Positions 10,067 to 22,247 of a DNA stretch of 64,000 nucleotides are shown in pieces. A program made the position numbers and the translations under genes. The notes under the pieces are model-generated. The model was not told where the DNA came from and did no database searches. It saw only the letters and a program-made list of their open reading frames with translations. How positions within the stretch are numbered: position 1 is the stretch's first letter; each line of letters begins with the position of its first letter. The stretch comes from Selaginella moellendorffii (Eukaryota; Streptophyta; Lycopodiopsida; Selaginellales; Selaginellaceae), in NCBI RefSeq assembly GCF_000143415.4, contig NW_003314346.1:133939-197938 (forward strand), in the 5' to 3' direction.

Positions 10067-10837
10067 AGCTCCTCACTCTTCTCTGTCTCTCAAAAACTAA
10101 AGGAAGACGAAGGAACAAATTAAAAAACGAAAAGAGGAAGAATCAAAAAGGAGAAAACGAGGAGCCCTAGAAACAGGGAAGCTTCATAGCAATGTAGGTG
10201 AGGCCCATTTTATATGGTCACAAAACAACCAAGGGCTGTTAACCAGACAACAACGTATCGGCCGTACTCGCAAACAGCTGGAGGTGGCCAGGCTGGCTGG
10301 CCCGTGACACACCATAATTGACGGACGGTCCAGATCTCTCCGCCACCGTCAAAGTATTTCCACCTCGCCGTAGAGGAGGACGGTTATACGGCCCCGCGCC
10401 GTATGGTAGTTTGGCCGTTGGCGGTCGTTCTGTGGGACCGCTGGACCACATGACAGACCCACGGTCACTAGCATGCCCATGGATGCGCATCGCAAGATAC
10501 GCCATACTAATAAGCTGGCACGCATTGGAGTTTCCCAGCATGGCTGTGGCTTTGGCTGTGTCTTTATGAGCCAGGAGTTTTTCCTTTCAAGTAAAAGTAT
10601 CGAAGTATCTAAAGGTAATCTCTTTTTGTTGTTGGCGGTTGGGTTGCTGTTGGTTAGTGTGATCCTGACTGTGATCGTGGAAATGGAGGAATCCAAACGT
10701 CGAAGCAGGGCAAAAGAACGAATCAGACAAGCCGCATCGTCCAAGTATAAGAATATGGCATTTCCTGTGCAAAGCAAAGAGCTTGGGAGGAGCAAGCAAT
10801 GCCATGATCCATCCGCCATCGATAGTGTCACTCGCAC
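10067..10837. promoter_or_regulatory. MYB upstream region and downstream flank of the next gene
   Basis: A 771-bp non-coding stretch. The part next to the MYB start is its likely promoter and leader, with a minus-strand TATAAAA at 10208-10214. The rest is downstream of the minus-strand gene at 10838-11536. No coding pattern is convincing. Confidence 0.5.
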
Positions 10838-11536
10838 TCACGCTGGGCCATAGTCGGACTTGACGTAGATGGGCACTTGCTCCCTTTTGGCGCGCTCGGC
10901 CTTGTCCGCCTTGATCGCCCACGGTGCTCTCATGTCGATGGTCTCGCCGCCGGGGAGCTCCACGATGCCGTCCTGGGCGGTGGCCTTGAGCAGCAGCTTG
11001 CGCAGCTTGAGGATGTGGTCGAAGAGCTCGCTGGGCTCCTTGTGCTTGAGGCAAAACGCGCGCTCGTTGTAACCCAGCGGCTCCAGCAGGATGAGACGGG
11101 GCGACTCCAGCTCCTTGGTGTAACTCGGGTCCTCCACCGTCTCCAGCGTCGGCATCAAGGCCGTCTCGGCAAAGTCGGAGGTGCACACCATCGGGTGCGT
11201 CTCCACCGACATGCTTATCAGGTGGGGGAACTCTATGTACATGCCCGTGTGAACCAGCGGATCCACGATCCGGCGCACACGGTACGTGTTGTCCAGCTCC
11301 CTGCAAAACCTCTCGTCATTCATTCCCTTCCCAAGAAAGAGAGCAAAGGCGCACCTTGCCTTGATCCACTCCTTGATCTTTCGCACGCCATAGCTACATT
11401 TATCCTCGCTTACCTTGATGTTCATGCGGTCCTCGAAGATGTCATCCTCTCCCTCGGACGATGAGGAGCTCCACCGCCGCAGCAGCCTCGCACACCCATT
11501 CCTCGTCGCCGCTGGACATCGCCTCACAAAGAGCAT
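10838..11536 (-). CDS. Unknown conserved-looking protein with mitochondrial-type N-terminus
   Basis: I do not recognise the family. Reading straight through gives 232 aa. The start MLFVRRCPAATRNGCARLLR is rich in Arg and Ser and lacks acids, like a mitochondrial presequence. The remainder is hydrophilic and looks conserved (ELDNTYRVRRIVDPLVHTG, ETHPMVCTSDFAETALMP). A 54-nt segment with GT-AG borders can be removed in frame between IKAR and ELDNTYR, giving a shorter 214-aa form; a 42-nt one with GT-AG borders is also possible just upstream. Which form is real cannot be decided by eye. The ATG is only 36 bp downstream of the stop of the preceding plastid-protein gene on the same strand. Confidence 0.7.
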   Translation of the reverse strand: MLFVRRCPAATRNGCARLLRRWSSSSSEGEDDIFEDRMNIKVSEDKCSYGVRKIKEWIKARCAFALFLGKGMNDERFCRELDNTYRVRRIVDPLVHTGMYIEFPHLISMSVETHPMVCTSDFAETALMPTLETVEDPSYTKELESPRLILLEPLGYNERAFCLKHKEPSELFDHILKLRKLLLKATAQDGIVELPGGETIDMRAPWAIKADKAERAKREQVPIYVKSDYGPA

Positions 11537-11572
11537 CTGGCCTTAGACCCTAGCAAAACCCTTGTTACACAG

Positions 11573-12788
11573 TTAATTCTCATTTTCAACTTGTTCTTCC
11601 ACGTATGGGCACGTCCCGTCGTCTACGGTGGCGAGCGGGTCGTAGAATGGGTTCTCTTTGTCTGTACAGCCCGGGTTGAGATCCAAGTCACACTTCCACC
11701 CCTGCAAAAATGCACTCACACAAGCTGAGCCACAGCACGCTCGTTTTGCCTTGACTTGCCTCTGGATTGTATGGCGGTAGAGGGCATCTGTCCATCACCA
11801 GCACTGCCTCTGGGTAGATGGCATTGTCACAGGCTCCATCCTTGGACAGTTCGGCTGCCAGTCCCTGGTAGGAAGAGGAGGAAGACAATCACTGCTTTGA
11901 ACTTCACGAGCAGTGTAATTTCAAGTACCTCGCTGAAGAAACTTGAAGGCTTGTTCCGAAACTTGGGTGGCACCGCCACGTTCAACTTGTAAGGCCCATC
12001 CCAGTCCTTGCCATTTGTAAACGAAAACTCCAAGCTCAGTGCTGCCAGCCAGCCAGCCAAGCAAAGCCGGAATGTGAATAGTTGTTTAATGCCGACAAAC
12101 GCGTCAGGCACGTACTATGCTTTGGGAGATTGATCTTGATGCTGTACAAAGGAGCACAAGAGTTGCCGCGATCCTTCTTTGTCATGATTCGTGGCTCGCC
12201 TCCACACATAATTGGCTGGTTGAATCCTCCTGCAAACAAACGCCAGGATTTGAGGAAAAATGATAGACCGCAGACGCTTACCGTTGAAGGCAACCCCGTA
12301 GACGTCGTTGGGCTTCAAGGAAGACGCGTCCGGATTGAAGAAAATGATGAGCTGCCCTCCCTGCTTGATAATATATTTATCACACTCACTGTGCCACAGA
12401 CTTTGAAAATGACAAGCTCACTTACAGCAGCAGGAGGCTGGCCATCACTTGCTTGCCACCAGACTGGAAACTTGCCAAGCTCGAATGCGGACCATGACGG
12501 GCGAGTATATCTGCTCAAACACACCGCAAATTGGAGCGGCAACGAAGCAAAATCATGGCAAACCATCAGTACCTGTCGATAGTCTTCTCCGAGGCAACAG
12601 CAGCAATTCGCAGCTTCCGCCGCGGTACCAGCTTTGTCTGCCTGATCGCTTCACATTCCGCAAGTGAAGAGCTATCTGCAAACACAAAACAAACAGTGTG
12701 AGAAGCAGAAGAAATCGCACGACAACTTACAGAGTGACGATCTCCTGATGCCCAGAACTGGGTGGTTGCTAAGAGCTGCGGTGGCCAT
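11573..12788 (-). CDS. Plant plastid-targeted protein of unknown function
   Basis: A multi-exon gene I recognise only as a plant-conserved plastid protein without a known role. Exons were joined by eye: start [19 protein letters not shown] at 12788, then a transit-peptide-like stretch ending near [13 protein letters not shown], then [76 protein letters not shown], then [18 protein letters not shown] and finally [19 protein letters not shown] with a short acidic tail ENEN. Introns are about 50-70 bp, GT-AG. The Asp/Asn/Cys-rich end ([20 protein letters not shown]) resembles the DxxAxxDDGTC pattern seen in some bacterial secreted proteins; its meaning here is unknown. It lies 63 bp downstream of the APC1 stop. 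Confidence 0.75.
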
Positions 12789-12851
12789 GGAAGACAGCCA
12801 CACCCTCAAGCTAGGAGCCACAGATATTTTTCTTGCTAAACAGCGCTTTGT

Positions 12852-15800
12852 TTACAGCAACGGCAGACAATAAGTGATTTGAAGTAATGTTCTCGGAGGT
12901 GTACCAGGTAGCAAAGATGCCAGCATTGGAAGCAAGGAGTTTCTGTCTTGCTTGGACCAATCCGGTATGGATTGCTGTATCTCTAGCAACGCTTTGGTCA
13001 CCAGAGCTGGCTGGGGAACTCCCTCCCAGCTAACGTAACAAGCAAACATGAGCCTCTGTATGTCCTCGCTGCTCGCTGACTCCCTGGGCCAGGTGTGTGA
13101 ACTCAAGTAAGAAACCAACTCAGGTGGCGGTCCAAGTTGCTCACGGTCCTCGAATCGCCTACATTTCCAATGGGTTAAGATATCGTCCATCCGCTTCGCC
13201 AGTGACACGAGAAACGTTCGCTGTATGAGTGATGGCCCTTGTAACGCAGGGTCATGACCTGCTGCCCCGCAGTATGCTAAAGACACCTGGAAGAGCAAAG
13301 GACGAGATTTAGATCGCGAGACTAAGACAGCTCCAACCTTCAGATTTTGCACAGCAAGACAGGGCGTAGAACAAGCTTTCGGAACAGTTCCCCCGCCCTG
13401 TGACTCGGTTAATTAGAGCTTCCACGGACGTGTACAGCCCAATGTATGTCTGGAAACAGCAACGTTGAATTGTACAAAAGAAGGAAATGAATATGCTTGC
13501 CTGCAACAACGCGGGCTTATCCATGCTCACGCACTCGAACAAAGCCAGTAGGCAGAAGTCTTGAAATTCACCGCGGAAACTGAGAGAGAAGGTGGTAAGG
13601 ACAAGAAAAAAAATAGAGTGAAAACAGTTTAACCTGCTACTGCAGAAAAGATGCGCAAAGGCTAGTAAACTTGGATCAGAAGAGAAAGCACCCACAAGCT
13701 CATCAACCTTCGACTGGTCCCGGATGGTAAAATCCGCATTCTCGTCTACCTGCGGTATGAAACGCACCAGTTACTTAGCTCATAAGAGCAAAATGAAAAA
13801 TTACCAAGACCCGCTGTAAAGCTCGCGAAAGAAGAGAACGAGAGCCAATGGGATCATCTGCATACGAGCGCGCCCCGACTTTTCGTTTGACATACAAAAC
13901 GCCTCCGTTGAAAGGATCCCCCGTTTCTCCATGTTCCCACCACGGCTTAGTTTCTGGCAGGAGTTAATGTAGATTGAAAAAAACAAAATCGAGATAAAAG
14001 CTAACCTGAAAGCAAAAATTGCATATCTTGAGACCAATACCGCGGTCCGCAAACGCGAACTCGCTTCAACTGTTATTCAATGAAGACGCGTTAGGAGCGA
14101 ATAAGCAACGAAGATGTCAACTCACAGCAGAGCGTTCGGGAAGTATGCAAGGAGAGACTCTGCTGAATGTGGTCTCGCAGTGCAAGCTCGTCTCATGTAG
14201 CGTCATCTCAAGGGGTGCATATACTAATAAGCCGGTATCCACATCCATTGTCTGCACACATCGCGCTTCCGTCGCAAGAACGTACAGGTGACGAAACGCC
14301 TTGCAAACAAGAGTTCAGTCTCAACATCATTAATAACTCGAAAAACGTACTTGAAGATGACAGCGATGATCATTAGGCGAGGTTGGAAATCTGGGATACA
14401 AGGATATGAGTAGTGCAGCGACAGCGCCATTGCTGGTTGAGAATGTAAGGGAGCCTCCTCCAAGAAACAAAAATCCTATTGCCAAACTTACCTGCGATGA
14501 AAGAGCAAAGGAATTTTTTTTGGCGGGATATTACTGTAAAACTTACTGCCATATGGTTCCCATAGACAATATCTGTGTCGTTTCTTTGTCGAAGGTAGCG
14601 CAAAAGCCTGAGGGTCTCCAGATGTCCGGTACCAGCCATAACCTAGATGCAAACCGTGGATAGTGGACACCGAAAGAACAGCTAGCACTTACCACACTCA
14701 AAGACAGAACAGCCACATCGAGACATGTTTCCAGCGTCCCTCTGTCTACACGTCGGTCGTTTGGGGAGGTCCCAGAAGCAGCTTGAGATTTCTGCCAGCA
14801 GCATGCACGTGAAATCAGATAGCCATGAATAGTCAGAGTCACCTCTTTCATGAAATACAAAGCGTAGTGCTGTAGCAGCGTTTGTGCTTCAGCATTAGCC
14901 GTACCAGCATAGCGGAGACCTGGATTGCGATTCAGCTAGATGTCAAGTCAAGAGAAAAATGGCCAGGTTACCAATAGACAGGCACGCCCCAGCAAGAATA
15001 TTTACGTGCGCTTGGGTAAGTGCTTCCATGTCTAAATCAGGAGTGACGTCTGCACCGGCGTCGCTACCCTTGGCCTGGACGACAGCCTGGCGTATAATAT
15101 CGGGCACTTGAGACTGAATCCACTCCTCTGTGGCTTGCACACTATGTAAACCAGTTAAAACAAAACTTTCAGTATGAAGGGTCACCAACCTGTCCCATAA
15201 AATTAAGCTACGAGCAATCAGCCGAAGAAGGATAAAATCTGGTCTGACATACTCGAGTGCAAAATGTGTATCGGGTATGGCAAGTCTTGCAGCTACAACG
15301 TGATCGTTTGTCTGTACAAAAAGAGTTGGACAAAAGAAAAAAAACGGTCAATCTTTAACTACCTTCATGAACATGAGAGCAAGAGCAAGCGTTGCCCCGG
15401 GTGCAGTCACGTCCAAATTTACAATGGACCCTTCCATGACCTGTGAAAGTCATCAGTGTCTTGAGTTTGACGTAGAAAGTTATAGAAACATTAACCTGGC
15501 CACCAGTCTGATTCTGGTCATCAAAGCTCTTGGAAACGGATGAGAAGCCGCTAGCCCCATCAAACCTTCGACGGTATTCCTGCATTTCAGCCGAAGTGTT
15601 TCAGTGTCACACATTAGATAAACCCAAAGACTTACATCGGACGGTTCACTACCACCACACATATAATGGCGCAATCGATCTTCAATTTGCAAGTCGGCAA
15701 GACCCCAAGCATCCTTTCCTCTGCCTGCAGGAAAGTTTTACCATGTTTCCAAACACAGCATAGCCATTTACCTAAAGTAACTAGACCAAGGGCCACACCA

Positions 15801-18800
15801 GCAGCAAGTGCATAGCCCTCACGGTCTAAAGAACTGTCACTACCAGGTTTACGGCCAATCTCCGCCTGAATTTATCACTGTTTAGCTCAAGACAAAACAC
15901 GAAAACGCATACCAGTAAAATTTCTGTCGTGAGGCGATGGGCTGATCCTTGATAAAGCAGGCCTACTGCCATAAGTGCCGCCGACTGAAGTATATTAGAG
16001 TGTCAGCAGCCACTTGACAAGATTCACCAGCATACTTACCTGTAGCAAAGAAGATAATTCCAGCTCTGGAAACGATGGTGGGTGGCGCGCAGGAATGTGA
16101 AGATAAAGCATCTGGAAAATACGCAATCTCATATAGCCAGAGGGTACACCAGTATTTATTTACCTTTGACATGGCTGGATCCATGGTCCCTCTATGTGCA
16201 GCTGCCATTCCAAGAAGAATACCAACAGTTGTGGGGTCATGCTCCTAAAACAACACTTGTTGGACTCTAGAGATGTTAATACATCCATCAAACCTGGGCC
16301 AAATATCTGAACACATCAGTAGCAGCTAAGACTGCCAAGTGCTTATGAAGCCCCAGGGACATGAGAAATCCAGCATGCTCGTAGCTAGGCTCATCCGGTT
16401 TGTTGTATACGATCCATGTACGAGTAATTTTAGCCTGTGTTGCACATCAATCACAAGACAATAGTTTTTCTCTCTCTTTTACCTGACCGGGTGCCAGCCG
16501 TAGCCCAGCAGCAACACCATTATGAAACTCTGGCCACGAAGTGAACTCGGAGACGTTCCCCGCATTTACGTCCAGATTGACCTGCTCAAAAGCATTAGTC
16601 GCTGTACGTTGAGGCGGTGGTTACATACAGTTGCGTCGTGCTGTGAAGGAAGACGTCCAGCTAAAACCAGTTTAGGAATTGGAAGGGCCTGCAGCAAGAG
16701 GGTTGAAGCTCTCGAACAAGAAGTAAAACAAACCTCGGTCAGCAAAGGACGCAAGGTGGAGAGTGTAAAAGCACCACGTCCGAATGGAAGGGCAGTTGTA
16801 CGTTGAGCCAGCTGCCACAGCTGTGCCTGCACACCAGCTTCTTCAATAAAGCCAGGAGAAATTTTCTTGTACCAACCTGCTGTTGAGCAACAAGATCCGG
16901 ATCACTCACGTCAGGTGCATTGGCGGTCCTCACAGCAACAGGCTTTGATGAACAAAGAACCCGTCGAACCTGGAACGTCTCTCATTGCATCATGAAATTG
17001 AAAAAAAAAAGCCCAATATACCTCATTCAATCGTAAGTCAGAACCAAATCTCAATGTAGCCGATGGGGTGAAAATATGTTCCATCCCGTCACTAGCTTGT
17101 CCCTCCATTGGAGGTGTATCTGATGGAATTGGCTCGCGTTCAGTAAAGGGAAGAGTTGGACGAAGATGCAACATGTATTGTGCTGCCATAGTCACGTCTT
17201 TCGCACCCGACTTACGACTTGCAGACATGTAGGCTAAATCCTCACGGCCCAGAAGTATATAGGCATCAGGCGGCCAATCTGCTGGTGGAGATTCCCGACA
17301 ACTGTTAAGAGCCTGAAAAGAGAAAAGCGAAAAAACTTTCAGAGAAAGAAAAATTATAGTTTTTTACGTACATGGCGTAGTGGGAGCGAAAGACCACAAG
17401 GCAGCCGATCCAGATGAGATAATCCAAAGCGTTCTCCAACCATGGCCAACACCGTCATCTGCTCTGCATTTGTTGCAGTTCCTGGTGCAAACTTTATGCA
17501 GATGCCAGATAAAAGCTTGTCACGGTTCCCAGATCCTAAAAGAACTTCGAAGAATCCCAATACTTTCCGTGACCAGTCAAGAGAACCGTCTTCTTTAGTA
17601 AGGAGTGCCGGCAAGCGACTGGTAGCATGTTTCTTTCGCAGAAGGTTCTCAATCCAGGTAAAATGATTAATGATGAGACCGCTTGATCTGGAAGATACGT
17701 TTGACATCACCCGTGATGTTACTACCGTTGGAAAGTCTCGAACATAATGATCAGCATAGTCGTACTCTTCAACTGCCACCGCGATACTGTTGAGAAGAAC
17801 TCCCAGTTTCCACATTTCCCTGTTAAGAGAAGTTAAGAATCATTTGAGAGAAATAAGACCGCATACCCCCATCGCAAGACATCCAGCTTAAAATCTTCAT
17901 AAACCAAGTGAAGCGTCTCTAAAACCTCTAGCAGCATCGAGGAGTAGCCTGATCGTTCATTCTTGCTGTTGTGAGTTGGACATAGCTCGTACCTTCGACT
18001 TGGATATGGATGTGATCCATTTCTGTGCCTGTTGCTTTGCAATAAAAACTCCCAACTGGAAAGAGAGCGATGCTTATACGAATCCGATCTCCTCTCACCC
18101 GTCCACTGCATCATGATCCCGGAAAAGGCAGACCAGTCTTTGTCAAAAGAGCTATCCGTTTTGTTTAGTTGGCCGGGCTTGAATTCCATCAAGGATCCCA
18201 AAACGAACCGGTAAAACGAAGGCCTTAATCCTTCTGAAAGCGCAAGCAAACAAGACCTCGTGATTCCTGATGATGGGATTAACTCCACAATGCATCGATA
18301 AATCTACAAAAGCACCAAAGTCACTAATTTGAGGGACAGAAAGAAGACACGGTTACAAACCTTGCCAGAAGAAGTCAGAACGTTGGCACGGGTGTTGACA
18401 GAATCAAGAAGCTTCTCGACGCGATGTTGTCCTGTTTGCTGGAGGACTGAGGCGGGTAGGACGTATGTACACAATGGATACCGCCCGGTCTAGAATAGAA
18501 AGATAAATGAATTAAAACGATTGGCGACACCATATTACTTGTTCTTACATACAGAAAGACGTTCCCGTCTGGTGCCAGAACCAGCATATCTAAACGCGGC
18601 AGACCCCTTCTCAATCTGTCATATATTCCACGTCTTAACCGGCTTAGTGCGAGAAGCAAATTATCACTTACGTTGGTTGACTGGCAACGATTGGAACGGC
18701 AGAGACTGCCGAAATACTCCATGCGACATCCGCTGCGGGTTCTGGTGCCCGAGAAAGTTTTATTGCAAAGAGTCTTTTGGCATCCTTGATAACAAAGCAA

Positions 18801-19939
18801 ACCAAAGGCTCCCTATCATCATCTGTGGCGATGAACACCTGCATAAGTCGTAAGCCTCACAAACACACTGCATCACACACGCACCTGCGCTGCTTGAGGA
18901 TTGCTGCCTTGCTCCCGCCAACATTGCAGCAGGTACATAGAGTTGGATCGCTCTAGTGTCCGACCTTGTTCAAGACGAGAATTGGTGGATTTGACTTCCC
19001 ACACAGTGTGCTGTTTGCGACCTGAGAGTTGCCACTCAGTTACCCCAAGAACGAATAAAGAGAGGCAAACCTGAGTGATACGACACAGCATATGGTAAAC
19101 GTCCACTAGTCCAGATTATTTGCTCATCTGAGTCCACCAGCGACTGAATTCTCCCCGAAACTTCAACACATAATGCCTATTGTTTGAGAATCACAAAACA
19201 ATTACGTTCACGTCGGTTGATGGAGGAGCAAACGACGACATACCTCAGGCTCTTCCAAGTTGTGTTGCAAGGTGAAGTAGACAGAACCACTGGTTTCGGC
19301 AGCCGGGGAAACAGAGTATGGCACAGCTTCAGCCGCACGCTGCAAAAGTAGACCGGAAGGCATTGGCCACATAGAAGACATTGCAGAGGAAAACGGGACC
19401 GAGTTGAATTCACCTGGAAAAGGTCCCTCTCTTGAGTCAAGGACCTAGCTAAACAAAATGATGGACGAACCGGAAGGGGTGTATGTCGACAGTGAGTTCG
19501 AGTGCAAGATGCAAAGAAGGGGTTCCGGTGTGGACTCCATGCTACACCAGCATGCCTGGAAGAAGAAGAAAAAACGATCGATTGTGGTGTGTATGTGGTG
19601 TTGTGTACCTTTAAGACGGTCGAAGATGCAGAAAAACGTTTTCGAACATGATGCCCAGCACTCCATACAACACTGGAGGCCCAGATGGATCATATTAGCA
19701 GCAGGAAACAAAATGTGGTGGAGGATTGCTTACACATTGTCGCGGATGAAGATTTCCTCCTCGTAATGATTGCCGCAGCCAGAGACGACCGCCTGTTCCA
19801 CCCCATCCCCGCGCGCTCTGGCGACGCCAGGATCGAACAAGAAGTAGCTGTCATTCGATCCAGCTGCTGCGCCGACTGCCGCCTCCGCTCGCCGGCCAAA
19901 GGGCTCAAACTCGCCCAGGACACAAAATGCCCTCCCCAT
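12852..19939 (-). CDS. APC1: Anaphase-promoting complex subunit 1 (APC1)
   Basis: Largest scaffold subunit of the anaphase-promoting complex/cyclosome, the E3 ubiquitin ligase for mitotic cyclins and securin, acting in the nucleus. The gene has many small exons over 7.1 kb with introns mostly of 45-100 bp. Start MGRAFCVLGEFEPFGRRAEA at 19939 matches the plant APC1 N-terminus, followed by YFLFDP and EEEIFIRDN. Later exons give the Pro/Cys-repeat region, for example AAAHRGTMDPAMSK, LQSAALMAVGLLYQGSAH and DREGYALAAGVALGLVTLG, as expected for the toroid of PC repeats. The C-terminus (AFSSDPSLLAFAHLFC, FQDFCLLALFECVSMDKPAL, SLIQRTFLVSLAKRM) agrees with Arabidopsis APC1. Individual exon borders were not all resolved; no internal break was noticed. 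Confidence 0.9.
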
Positions 19940-20565
19940 TTTCCTAGGGCTTTGGAGGGAAGATAAACCCTAAAGACCAAAGCCGCTACCTATAACTATA
20001 ATACCTGGATTTCAATCATACAAAAATCGCGGGAATGCAATGCAGCTGGAAGGAAGAGAGATATTTCGGTGGCATCAAAAGCATTGGCATTTGGCACGGC
20101 TGGACAAAACGAACGAAACACGTCACGCTCGAAAGAAATTTTTTTACAGCCTGGGGACACCCAGGCAACAAAATTTACATTCGAGAGAGTACTTTTACCT
20201 CAGCAGTGCCAGCCAGGAGAAAGAGAGAAGGCTGCCTTTTTTACCGTTCCCAATCATACCCGCTGGCACCTGGCAACCATTTCAAATCGCTTTTCAAGCC
20301 CCACCTTTAAATAATCCTCCCTGGAGCCACCTGGCATGCTCGTGTGCGCGGGAGAGCCGACGTGGCGGCCTCCTGTCGCTGAGCTGGCGGCGAGCCGCCT
20401 CAAATTCTAGGGCTAGGGCAGAGCGGGCAGAGAGGGGAGTATAAAATACAAGGCCACAATGCGTCTTGTGCAGTGCAGCTGGCATTCTTCCCTCTCTTCT
20501 TCTTCTTCTTCTTCTTCTTCTCCCTCTTTCCATTTCTCTTCTTCTCCCCTCTAGAGACCTCAGCG
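19940..20565. promoter_or_regulatory. Divergent promoter region of APC1 and EXORDIUM-like gene
   Basis: A 626-bp region between the APC1 (minus) and EXORDIUM-like (plus) start codons. A TATA box (TATAAAATA, 20440-20448) faces the EXORDIUM-like gene, so transcription should begin near 20470. A CT-rich leader with a TTC microsatellite (about 20495-20520) follows. The in-frame ATG at 20473 falls at the expected transcription start and is therefore not taken as the start codon. Confidence 0.65.
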
Positions 20566-21642
20566 ATGCCGATGCCGTCTTCTTCTTCTTCTCTCCCGAT
20601 GATCCTCGCCTTGCTCTCACTGCTCGCCCCATCCTACATTCTCGTGGATGGCCGCGGGCTTGCTCTTGCGACCACTCCCCGCGCGTTCTCGCCCTTCCGG
20701 CCGTGGCCCAAGGACTCCGCCAAGTACTCCGCCACCGCCGCGGCGCTGGAGAGCTCCAAGGCGTTCGAGGGATCATCCGACTACGTGCACATGAAATACC
20801 ATATGGGTCCTGTCCTCTCGCCCAAGATGCACGTCTACATTGTGTGGTATGGCGCTTGGGACGCGAGCGACAAGGCCATCATCAAGGACTTCTTGCTCTC
20901 CATCTCCACCCACAAGCTCGAGGCCCCCAGCGTGGCCAAGTGGTGGCGGACCGTCCGCCTCTACACGGACCAGACCGGGCACAACATCACCGACTCGGTG
21001 ATCATCGGTGCGGAGCACGACGCCCACTACTCGCACGGCCACTCGCTGACCCGGATGAGCGTCCAGCAGGTGCTCAAGAGCGCGCTGGCCGAGAACAATG
21101 GCTCCCTTCCCGTTAACTCCCACGGCGGCCTCTACCTCCTCCTCTCCTCCGAGGACGTGCTGATGCAGGAGTTTTGCCGGGCCGTGTGTGGATTCCACTA
21201 CTTCACCTTCCCCTCCATCGTCGGCTACACGCTCCCCTACGCGTGGGTGGGCAACTCGGGCAAGCAGTGCCCCGAGGTGTGCGCCTATCCCTTCGCCATC
21301 CCGTCGTACATGCCGCACACGCAGCCCATGAAACCGCCCAATGCGAACCGGGGCGTCGACGGCATGATCAGCGTCATCGGCCACGAGCTCGCCGAGATGT
21401 CGTCCAACCCGCTCATCAACGCCTGGTACGCGGGCACCGATCCCACCGCGCCCACCGAGATCGCGGACCTGTGCGAGGGGATGTATGGCACCGGCGCCGG
21501 CGGCGGCTACACGGGATCTGTTCTTACGGATGACAAGGGCGCCAGCTACAATCTCAATGGCATCCATGGCCGAAAGTATTTGGTCCAGTGGGTGTGGAGT
21601 CCCGTCCTCAGCGCTTGCTTCGGCCCCAATGCGCAGGACTAG
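20566..21642 (+). CDS. PHI-1/EXORDIUM-like secreted protein
   Basis: Intron-free, about 358 aa, of the plant PHOSPHATE-INDUCED 1 / EXORDIUM family. These are secreted apoplastic proteins linked to cell expansion and brassinosteroid or carbon-status responses; no enzymatic activity is established. A signal peptide is visible ([20 protein letters not shown], cleavage probably near VDGRG). Family blocks follow: [39 protein letters not shown], then [40 protein letters not shown] and [17 protein letters not shown] near the end. The start at 20566 fits the TATA box at 20440; the longer frame from 20473 would only add a Phe-rich translation of the CT-rich leader. Confidence 0.92.
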   Translation: MPMPSSSSSLPMILALLSLLAPSYILVDGRGLALATTPRAFSPFRPWPKDSAKYSATAAALESSKAFEGSSDYVHMKYHMGPVLSPKMHVYIVWYGAWDASDKAIIKDFLLSISTHKLEAPSVAKWWRTVRLYTDQTGHNITDSVIIGAEHDAHYSHGHSLTRMSVQQVLKSALAENNGSLPVNSHGGLYLLLSSEDVLMQEFCRAVCGFHYFTFPSIVGYTLPYAWVGNSGKQCPEVCAYPFAIPSYMPHTQPMKPPNANRGVDGMISVIGHELAEMSSNPLINAWYAGTDPTAPTEIADLCEGMYGTGAGGGYTGSVLTDDKGASYNLNGIHGRKYLVQWVWSPVLSACFGPNAQD

Positions 21643-22247
21643 AGCGCGAGCGAGCTCTCGGGATCGCCATCGACATCGTCATCATCATCGAATCACAGCA
21701 CTCGAAGCATCGCTTCCTTCTTTTTTTCTTTGTTTTTCCTCTTGTTGCTGTCTGTACATACATAGAGCTCTAGCCTAGGGAGAGGAGAGGAGTTTTTTTG
21801 AAAGCATATGTGATGTTGAGGCAAGAGGCAAGGTCCAGTTTTTGATACTAAAAAAGAAACCCCCACATTGAGATTGTCAATTGATCAAAGTCATGTCCAC
21901 TTACTTGCAGACCATTGCACTGACGAGGGAAAGAAAATGGACGTCAAACACGCAGGGCTGAGGCACACGGACGCTGCGAGCGAGCGAGAGCAACGAGGCA
22001 AGCTTCACGTTGCTAAACGAAATGGTCAGAAGCGAGCAGGGAAAAGAAAAGGGATTGTGGTTGCCTGCCATGCATGTGAGTAAAATATGTCCCTGTGTGT
22101 CTTACCTGGCATGCACCGAGCGAGCAGACCCGCTTATCGCTGGCCTTTGCTTGCCTTTGCTTAACAGTAAGTAGCCAGATGCCCAAGAGCGGCATTTGCG
22201 CAGTCTGGCATTTAGAAACCCTCCTAGGGTAATTGGAAACTATTGTC
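21643..22247. other. Spacer: EXORDIUM-like 3' UTR and PPR upstream region
   Basis: A 605-bp spacer with no supported gene. The first part is T-rich and likely the 3' UTR of the EXORDIUM-like gene. The last part would carry the leader of the downstream PPR gene. Confidence 0.45.

Noticed and set aside
20473-20565. In-frame upstream ATG extending the EXORDIUM-like protein by 31 residues
   Set aside because: It lies at the transcription start expected from the TATA box at 20440 and would translate the CT-rich leader into Phe/Leu runs; the signal peptide begins properly at 20566.
22233-22247. Start of the PPR protein at 22233, of the P450 at 24866, of HSF at 6027 and of ATG18 at 28327
   Set aside because: All four are TTG codons; a nearby in-frame ATG gives the start in each case.
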